64,000 bases of DNA, taken from NCBI RefSeq assembly GCF_029945885.1, contig NZ_JAQSDK010000037.1, forward strand, positions 248,001 through 312,000, written 5' to 3'. Each line of letters begins with the position of its first letter. Position 1 is the stretch's first letter. The position numbers and the translations under genes were made by a program. Shown in pieces: positions 58,893-64,000 of this stretch. Source of the stretch: Brevundimonas sp. GTDB lineage: Bacteria; Pseudomonadota; Alphaproteobacteria; Caulobacterales; Caulobacteraceae. A model generated the notes under the pieces. That model worked only from the letters and a program-made list of their open reading frames with translations. It did no database searches and was not told the DNA's origin.

Positions 58893-61022
58893 TCAGAACC
58901 GCCGCGTCAGGCCGAGGGTTACGGTCCGCCCCCGTCCGGCGAAATAGGCCGCGTTGTCGGTCGGACGCGTGGTGTCGGAATTGTACGAGATATAGTCCGC
59001 GTCCAGCAGGTTCTGGACGCCGAGGCTGATGTCGCCGAAGCCGGCCCGCCAGACGGCGATGAGGTCGACGAGATCATAACCCTCGAAATCGTTTTCGGCC
59101 GGTTGGCCGTCGAAGGTGCGCTCGAAATACCGTCCCGCCTGCAACCGCAGGGACAGGGTGTCGGTCAGGTCGCTCTCGGCCCACAGGATCAGACGATCGG
59201 GCGAGATATTGGCCCCGTCGAGATCCTGATCGACCTTGCCGTCGCCGTTCGTATCGCTGCGGCCGTCGAGGTGGGCGTATCCGCCGCCGAGACGGAGGGT
59301 GTCGCTCAGGGTGTAGCGGGCGCTGATCTCGACGCCCTCGATCCCGGTGGCTTCGCGGGCCACCTCATAGACTCCGCCGACCAGCACCAGTCGGGCCCCC
59401 TTGGCGGTTTCGGAACGGAAGGCCGCAATCGAGGCCTGAAGATCCCCCCGGCTGAACTCCAGGCCGATCTCGTAATTGTCGGTGATGACCGGCGAGATAT
59501 CGAGGAAGGTGTCGACGTCCTGGCCCGGGATGTCGATGCCGCGCAGGACCCGACCGACATCGGCCATGCTGAAGCCCTGGGCGAAAGAGCCATAGGCCTT
59601 CAGTCCCGGGACGACCTCGAAGGTGGCACCGACATTGGACAGCAGCTCGTTGAAGCCGGGCTCGCCGCCGCCGACCTGCTGTCCACCGTAGGAGGCCAGG
59701 GTCCGGAAGTCGTCGACGAACAGGGTGACGGTTTCGTAGCGCAGGCCACCGGACAGGTTCAGCCGGCCGCCCAGCAGTCGCTGGTTCAGCTGGACGAAGG
59801 GGGCGAGGCTTTCGTAACGGGTCTCGGGCACCCAGTCGCGGCCGGTCAGGACCAGGCCCTGCCATGTGGTGTCGCGCAGGGCGTCAGCCCCGACGAGGGC
59901 GCTCAGGCCCGGCACCGGGGCGATGTCGCCCTGCCAGTCCAGCTTGAAGCCCAGCTTCTCGGAATTGTTGGCCGACTGGTCGAACAGGGTGCCGGCCGGT
60001 GCGATCGCCGTGTCCTGGAAGGTTCCGAAGGTGCCGCCGCCAAACACGCCCGAATAGTCGTGGGCGAACAGCTGGGCCCGCAGCGTGCCGCCGAGGACGT
60101 TGGTGTCCGTGTAGCTGAGGGCGGCCGAGGTGACGTCATTCGACGGCTGGATCCCGGGGGCGTTACCGCGCGCCGAGGTGGTCGGCAGGCCCGTGCCGCG
60201 ATTACCCGCGACCCCCACATAGTCGCCGTCACCCTCGAGCTCGAAATGGTTGACCATCAGCGCGATACGGCGGTCTGCGCCCAGGTCGAAGCCGGCCTTG
60301 CCGAACAGCGACCAGCTGACGCTGTCCTGCAGGTCGCCCTGGGCACCGTCGACGCCCACCCGGCGATCGCCCCCGTCATAATAGGCCCCGCGGTACTCCC
60401 GCGCCGCGCCAACGGTCAGGTCGAAGCGGCCGAAATCCTGGCCGACGATCCCGGCCAGCTTGCCGCCGACGCTGTCGCCGAACGTACTGTCATCAAAGCT
60501 GGTCAGGGCCTGAAACCGGCCGCCGGGACCGGCCCCTTCGACGGGCGGGGCGGTGGTGACATAGTTGACCACGCCGCCGGTTGCCCCGACCCCCTGGATG
60601 GCGTTGGACCCGAAGATCACCTCGACCCGGTCGATGAAGAAGGGGTCGATGGTGAAGCCGTCGCGGCTGTCGTCGCGCAACGGGGTCGACTGCGGCACGC
60701 CGTCGACGAGGAACAGCGGCGAACGACCGCGCAGGGTCTCGCCGGCACCGGACAGCTTCTGGCGCGTCGGAGAGAAGGACGGGATCAGGGTCGCGACGGT
60801 CTCGACCGCGGAGGATCCAAGCGCCGCCTGCTGGGCGATCTGCGCCTCGTCGATGACCTCGAGCGTGCTGGGCATGGCCGAGCGCGGCAGGGCGGTGCGC
60901 GCGGCGGTGACGACGACGTCGTCGATCGTGGTCGCCTGCTGGGCCGACTGGGCCAGGGCAGGCCCGGAGGCAACGGAACACAGGGCGAGGGCGCTGGTGG
61001 CGCAGGCAAAACGTATGAACAT
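58893..61022 (-). CDS. TonB-dependent (siderophore-type) receptor
   Basis: 709 residues. Signal peptide (CATSALALCSVASGPALAQS), TonB-box-like DDVVVTAART, plug (SPLFLVDGVPQSTPLRDD; DRVEVIFGSNAIQGVGATGGVVNYVT) and a barrel ending in a terminal Phe (GRGRTVTLGLTRRF). Coupled with the PepSY protein and preceded by a Fur-like inverted repeat, so ferric-chelate uptake is likely. The ligand cannot be told. Confidence 0.92.
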   Translation of the reverse strand: MFIRFACATSALALCSVASGPALAQSAQQATTIDDVVVTAARTALPRSAMPSTLEVIDEAQIAQQAALGSSAVETVATLIPSFSPTRQKLSGAGETLRGRSPLFLVDGVPQSTPLRDDSRDGFTIDPFFIDRVEVIFGSNAIQGVGATGGVVNYVTTAPPVEGAGPGGRFQALTSFDDSTFGDSVGGKLAGIVGQDFGRFDLTVGAAREYRGAYYDGGDRRVGVDGAQGDLQDSVSWSLFGKAGFDLGADRRIALMVNHFELEGDGDYVGVAGNRGTGLPTTSARGNAPGIQPSNDVTSAALSYTDTNVLGGTLRAQLFAHDYSGVFGGGTFGTFQDTAIAPAGTLFDQSANNSEKLGFKLDWQGDIAPVPGLSALVGADALRDTTWQGLVLTGRDWVPETRYESLAPFVQLNQRLLGGRLNLSGGLRYETVTLFVDDFRTLASYGGQQVGGGEPGFNELLSNVGATFEVVPGLKAYGSFAQGFSMADVGRVLRGIDIPGQDVDTFLDISPVITDNYEIGLEFSRGDLQASIAAFRSETAKGARLVLVGGVYEVAREATGIEGVEISARYTLSDTLRLGGGYAHLDGRSDTNGDGKVDQDLDGANISPDRLILWAESDLTDTLSLRLQAGRYFERTFDGQPAENDFEGYDLVDLIAVWRAGFGDISLGVQNLLDADYISYNSDTTRPTDNAAYFAGRGRTVTLGLTRRF

Positions 61023-61073
61023 CGGGGATCCGCGATCTGTCGGTAAAACAAGACCCCGTTTTCAGCAGACCCG

Positions 61074-61108
61074 GTATTGCGAGTCAATCGCATTCTCATT
61101 CGCAATAC
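61074..61108 (-). promoter_or_regulatory. Fur-like operator upstream of the TonB receptor
   Basis: GTATTGCGA (61074-61082) and TCGCAATAC (61100-61108) form a perfect 9-base inverted repeat; on the minus strand the inner part reads GCGAATGAGAATGCGATTG, similar to alphaproteobacterial Fur sites. It lies 52 bases before the receptor ATG. Confidence 0.62.
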
Positions 61109-61129
61109 GGTCGATCGACCGCGCCGGCG

Positions 61130-62632
61130 TCAGACCTCGAATTTGACCCCCTGGGCCAGAGGCAGTTCGCTGGAGAAATTCACCGTCTGGGTCTGGCGGC
61201 GCATATAGGCCTTCCAGGCGTCCGATCCGCTCTCGCGACCGCCGCCCGTCTCCTTCTCGCCGCCGAAGGCCCCGCCGATCTCGGCCCCCGACGGGCCGAT
61301 GTTGACGTTGGCGATGCCGCAGTCCGACCCCCAGGCCGACAGGAATTGCTCGGCCTCACGCACACTGTCGGTGAAGACGCAGCTGGACAGGCCCTGGGGC
61401 ACGTCATTCTGCATGGCCACGGCGTCGTCGAACGTGCGCCAGGTCATCACATAGAGGATCGGGGCAAAGGTCTCGTGGCGAACAATCTCCGTCTGCGCGG
61501 GCATACGGACAATGGCCGGACGCACATAGAAGCCGTCACGCTCGACGCGGCTGCCGCCGGCCACGACCTCGCCACCCTGGGCCACCGCCTGGGCCAGGGC
61601 CGATTCAAAGCCCTGCACCGCATCCTCGTCGATCAGCGGGCCGACCAGCACGCCGTCGTCGCGCGGGTCGCCGACCGGCAGGGTCTGATAGGCCTTGGCC
61701 AGACGGGTCATCAGGGCCTCGGCCACATCTTCATGCACCAGCAGCCGTCGCAGGGAGGTGCAGCGCTGGCCGGCCGTGCCGACGGCCGAGAAGGCGATCG
61801 CCCGAACGGCCAGTTCCAGATCGGCGCTGGCCGTCAGGATCATCGCATTGTTGCCGCCCAGTTCAAGCAATGACCGACCCAGCCGTCCGGCCACGGCCTG
61901 GGCCACGGCCTTGCCCATCCGGGTCGAGCCGGTGGCAGACACGAGCGCGACCCGCGGGTCCCGGGCCAGGGCCTCACCGGTATCGCGGCCACCGATCAGC
62001 AGCTGGGCCAGACCCTCGGGCGCATCGCCGAACCGGGCCACGGCGCGTGCGAATACGGCCTGCACCCCCAGGGCCGTCAGCGGCGTCTTCTCCGACGGCT
62101 TCCAGATCACCGGATCACCGCACACCAGGGCCAGGGCCGCATTCCAGGCCCAGACCGCCACCGGAAAGTTGAAGGCGGTGACGATGGCCACCGGCCCCAG
62201 CGGCTGCCAGGTCTCGCGCATGTGATGGCCGGGCCGTTCCGAAGGCATGGTCAGGCCGTACAGCTGACGCGACAGGCCGACCGCGAATTCGCAGATGTCG
62301 ATCATCTCCTGGACCTCGCCCAGGCCCTCGGACACGACCTTGCCGGCCTCGAGCGTCACCAGCATCCCGAGGTCGTCCTTGGCGGCCCGCAGCTCCTCGC
62401 CCAGCAGCCGGACCAGTTCGCCGCGACGCGGGGCCGGCACCCGCTTCCAGGCGTCGAAGGCCTGACCGGCGCGCACAAGGGTCGCCTCGATCGCGACCTT
62501 GTCCGCCTCGACCACGGCACCGGCCATGAGCCCGTCGATCGGCGAGCGCACCGCCAGGGTGCCGTCCCAGACCGCGGGCGCGACGCCCAGACGGGTCAGG
62601 ATGGTTTTCGCGGCATTGGCGGTGGTGGTCAT
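61130..62632 (-). CDS. amaB: ALDH7-type aldehyde dehydrogenase (aminoadipate semialdehyde/piperideine-6-carboxylate dehydrogenase)
   Basis: 500 residues; GGAGA before ATG 62632. ALDH motifs: AFNFPVAVWAWNAALALVCGDPVIWKPSEKTPL, ATGSTRMGK, catalytic Glu in LELGGNNAMI and Cys in GTAGQRCTSLRRL. The ELGGNNA and QRCTSLRR forms are those of ALDH7/antiquitin, which oxidise 2-aminoadipate semialdehyde in lysine catabolism. The symbol amaB is by family analogy; no other lysine genes are nearby. Confidence 0.88.
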   Translation of the reverse strand: MTTTANAAKTILTRLGVAPAVWDGTLAVRSPIDGLMAGAVVEADKVAIEATLVRAGQAFDAWKRVPAPRRGELVRLLGEELRAAKDDLGMLVTLEAGKVVSEGLGEVQEMIDICEFAVGLSRQLYGLTMPSERPGHHMRETWQPLGPVAIVTAFNFPVAVWAWNAALALVCGDPVIWKPSEKTPLTALGVQAVFARAVARFGDAPEGLAQLLIGGRDTGEALARDPRVALVSATGSTRMGKAVAQAVAGRLGRSLLELGGNNAMILTASADLELAVRAIAFSAVGTAGQRCTSLRRLLVHEDVAEALMTRLAKAYQTLPVGDPRDDGVLVGPLIDEDAVQGFESALAQAVAQGGEVVAGGSRVERDGFYVRPAIVRMPAQTEIVRHETFAPILYVMTWRTFDDAVAMQNDVPQGLSSCVFTDSVREAEQFLSAWGSDCGIANVNIGPSGAEIGGAFGGEKETGGGRESGSDAWKAYMRRQTQTVNFSSELPLAQGVKFEV

Positions 62633-62823
62633 CAGAATTCTCCGTCCTTGAGCCGCCCCGCTTAACGCTCGCGGCCCGCGGACGAAAGCGGAACCGGCCG
62701 GACAGGGGTGCGCGGTCGCGACTGCGGACAGGGGACGCGGGCGTTTACCCGGCCTTCACCACGCGCCGGAACCCCCTGTTCACCGCCACCGCGGATAGTG
62801 GGACGCTAGGACAGGGAGACATC

Positions 62824-63393
62824 ATGGCACGCGCACAATTCCAGAAGGGCCAGAAGGTCTGGGTCGAATGTGTCGGCGCATGGGCGCAGATCGAAAAGGT
62901 TCAGCCCGTCTGGGCCAAGGGGTTCGAGGAGCCGGTTCGCGTCACCTATGACGTCGGGCTCGGGCGCGAATTCCTCGGTCACGAACTGATGCTGCCGGTC
63001 GATGACGCCGCTGCGGTGCAGACGACCGATCGGTGGCGGCTGTTGCGCGCACGCAACAAGTGGCAGCAGGCCGACGAATGTCTTCACCACCCCTATCCCG
63101 GCACCTATCCGGTTGTGGTCACCGACGCCGCCGACTGGGGCGGCTGGCGCGTGCCCGGGGCCGAATACGATCGTGATCCGTCAAGGATCGAGTACCAGGC
63201 CCGCCTGATCGCCGCGGCTCCGGCCCTGCTGGCCCTGGCCGAACAGCTGGTCGCCGCTGTCGACGAGACGCCCGAGGATGCACCGCCCGAGACCCGGCGA
63301 CTGGCCCAGGAGGCTCGCACCCTGCTCAAATCGGTCACCGACACCCTGATCTCCCCACAGGCAAACCCGGTAATGGCGTCCCAGGCGGCCTGA
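62824..63393 (+). CDS. Hypothetical protein, 189 residues
   Basis: ATG 62824 follows GGGAGA. The N-terminal 55 residues (RAQFQKGQKVWVECVGAWAQIEKVQPVWAKGFEEPVRVTYDVG) resemble a small beta-barrel; the middle has several Trp (KWQQADECLHHPYPG; DWGGWRVPG) and the end is helical. No signal peptide, so cytoplasmic. I recall no characterised homologue. Precedes the sensor-like gene at 63476 in the same direction. Confidence 0.75.
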   Translation: MARAQFQKGQKVWVECVGAWAQIEKVQPVWAKGFEEPVRVTYDVGLGREFLGHELMLPVDDAAAVQTTDRWRLLRARNKWQQADECLHHPYPGTYPVVVTDAADWGGWRVPGAEYDRDPSRIEYQARLIAAAPALLALAEQLVAAVDETPEDAPPETRRLAQEARTLLKSVTDTLISPQANPVMASQAA

Positions 63394-63399
63394 CCGGCG

Positions 63400-63460
63400 T
63401 TAACCAAGGCTCGACACGAATCCGCGACGCAGCCTAGATTCGGGCCTTCGTCATCGAATC
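63400..63460 (+). promoter_or_regulatory. Cluster of GANTC methylation sites and a CtrA half-site
   Basis: GAATC (63418-63422), GATTC (63437-63441) and GAATC (63456-63460) lie within 43 bases; TTAACC (63400-63405) is a CtrA-like half-site. All are upstream of the TTG at 63476. In Caulobacterales such clusters mark CcrM/GcrA- and CtrA-dependent cell-cycle promoters. Confidence 0.5.
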
Positions 63461-63475
63461 GTCCGGGAGAGCGCC

Positions 63476-64000
63476 TTGCGGGGCAATGAGCGCCGCATAA
63501 CCAATCAGGGGCGACGGGCCTCTGACGGACGCCAGGGTGCGCCGGCGTGGCTCCGTGTCCTGATCCTCTTCCTGACCCTGGCGGTAGCGGCCTATGTCCT
63601 GCTGTTCGCCCGCGAGATTGCCCACCCCGGACGGGAAATCGACGCCCTTCGCACCCAGGCTGTCGCCAACGAGGCCCGGCTGCTGGCCTATGATCTGGAC
63701 GCCCGGCTGAGTCCGGCCCGCGCCGGTCTCGAGGCCGCGGCCGAACGTCTCGACCAGACCCCCGACCGGCCCGTTGATGCCGTCGAACAGGCCCGCGCCC
63801 TGGCCCCGGACACAGGCTTTGCCGTCATTGATGTCGACGGTCGGGTGCTGGCCGCCACCGGCGCGGACTCTGCCGCCTTCAGCGCCACGACCGACGAATC
63901 CGGTGCCCCCCGCCTGTCGGCCGATGGCCGGTTCCTGCTGATCCAGATCGCGGGCATCAACAGTTCCGCCGTCGTCGGCCGGGTCCCCCTCCCGTCCCTG
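63476..64000 (+). CDS. Membrane sensor protein, 5' part (cut by window edge)
   Basis: Opens at TTG 63476 behind GGGAG and stays open to the end (175 residues visible). A cytoplasmic basic start is followed by one membrane span (VLILFLTLAVAAYVLLFA) and a periplasmic domain with a coiled-coil-like entry (EIDALRTQAVANEARLLAYDL) and a PAS/Cache-like stretch (DTGFAVIDVDGRVLAATG). This is the usual head of a sensor histidine kinase or diguanylate cyclase. With the cell-cycle-type promoter signals, a PleC-like kinase is possible but unproven. Confidence 0.72.
   Translation, partial: MRGNERRITNQGRRASDGRQGAPAWLRVLILFLTLAVAAYVLLFAREIAHPGREIDALRTQAVANEARLLAYDLDARLSPARAGLEAAAERLDQTPDRPVDAVEQARALAPDTGFAVIDVDGRVLAATGADSAAFSATTDESGAPRLSADGRFLLIQIAGINSSAVVGRVPLPSL

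Noticed and set aside
62690..62715. GGAAC before the gene at 62824 as a possible EcfG promoter
   Set aside because: The -10 position reads GCGG, not CGTT.

Overview
The window is a dense, high-GC stretch of chromosome from an alphaproteobacterium, most likely a Caulobacterales member close to Brevundimonas or Caulobacter. The basis is: HWE-family and PAS-rich sensor kinases; promoter motifs matching the alphaproteobacterial general-stress sigma factor (GGAAC-N17-CGTT); an alphaproteobacterial LexA box (GTTC-N7-GTTC) on uvrB; a CcrM (GANTC) cluster; many TTG/GTG starts; and the gene set itself (S46 peptidases, SleB-type hydrolases, TonB-dependent receptors). The species assignment is inference. 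I saw no rRNA, tRNA, CRISPR array, complete insertion sequence or prophage.

Layout. 1-8.3 kb: signalling and stress (stand-alone receiver, HWE kinase, SleB-like hydrolase, Dps, a 1063-residue hybrid kinase with a sigma-EcfG-type promoter, and a small glycine-zipper lipoprotein with a second such promoter). 8.5-11.3 kb: orphan RHH-like protein, second SleB hydrolase, acyltransferase-3. 11.2-15.7 kb: an NAD biosynthesis operon, nadA - 37-residue ORF - M50 site-2 protease - nadB - nadC, with every junction overlapping and a dyad-bearing promoter. 15.8-24 kb: threonine dehydratase, Ogt, an Ada/AlkA-like protein that lacks most of its glycosylase domain, SLC13 transporter, HAAS/PadR pair, dicarboxylate symporter. 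24-27.3 kb: secreted repeat protein with a CVNH-like head, MscS channel, secreted hypothetical. 27.4-31.7 kb: uvrB (with a strikingly AT-rich internal patch), a ParDE toxin-antitoxin pair, an orphan HTH protein, and two kinds of intergenic repeat. 31.7-34.4 kb: a minus-strand operon starting with a 26-residue membrane peptide, then a pteridine-reductase-like SDR, folB, two membrane proteins and a GNAT protein. 34.5-38.7 kb: Nudix, DUF606 transporter, uvrC, carbonic anhydrase, pgsA. 38.8-43.2 kb: two paralogous S46 peptidases separated by inverted repeats. 43.3-46.4 kb: DevC/DevA/DevB-like ABC exporter. 46.4-50.3 kb: crotonase, a 52-residue conserved-looking ORF, DUF1289, retropepsin-like protease, dusA-tauE. 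50.4-61.1 kb: envelope functions (TonB receptor, tandem DUF4168 protein, CPA2 antiporter, VWA protein, PepSY protein with an iron-type TonB receptor under a Fur-like box). 61.1-64 kb: ALDH7-type dehydrogenase, a hypothetical, and the 5' end of a membrane sensor behind a GANTC cluster.

Functional links: nucleotide excision repair and alkylation repair genes (uvrB, uvrC, ogt, ada-like), stress protection (Dps, the sigma-EcfG-type promoters), NAD and folate cofactor synthesis, and peptide/iron acquisition at the envelope. The most unusual observations are the AT-rich codon patch in uvrB, the coupled micro-ORF and intramembrane protease in the nad operon, the excised glycosylase domain, and several small ORFs with good ribosome binding sites. 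All functional statements come from reading motifs; no database search was run.
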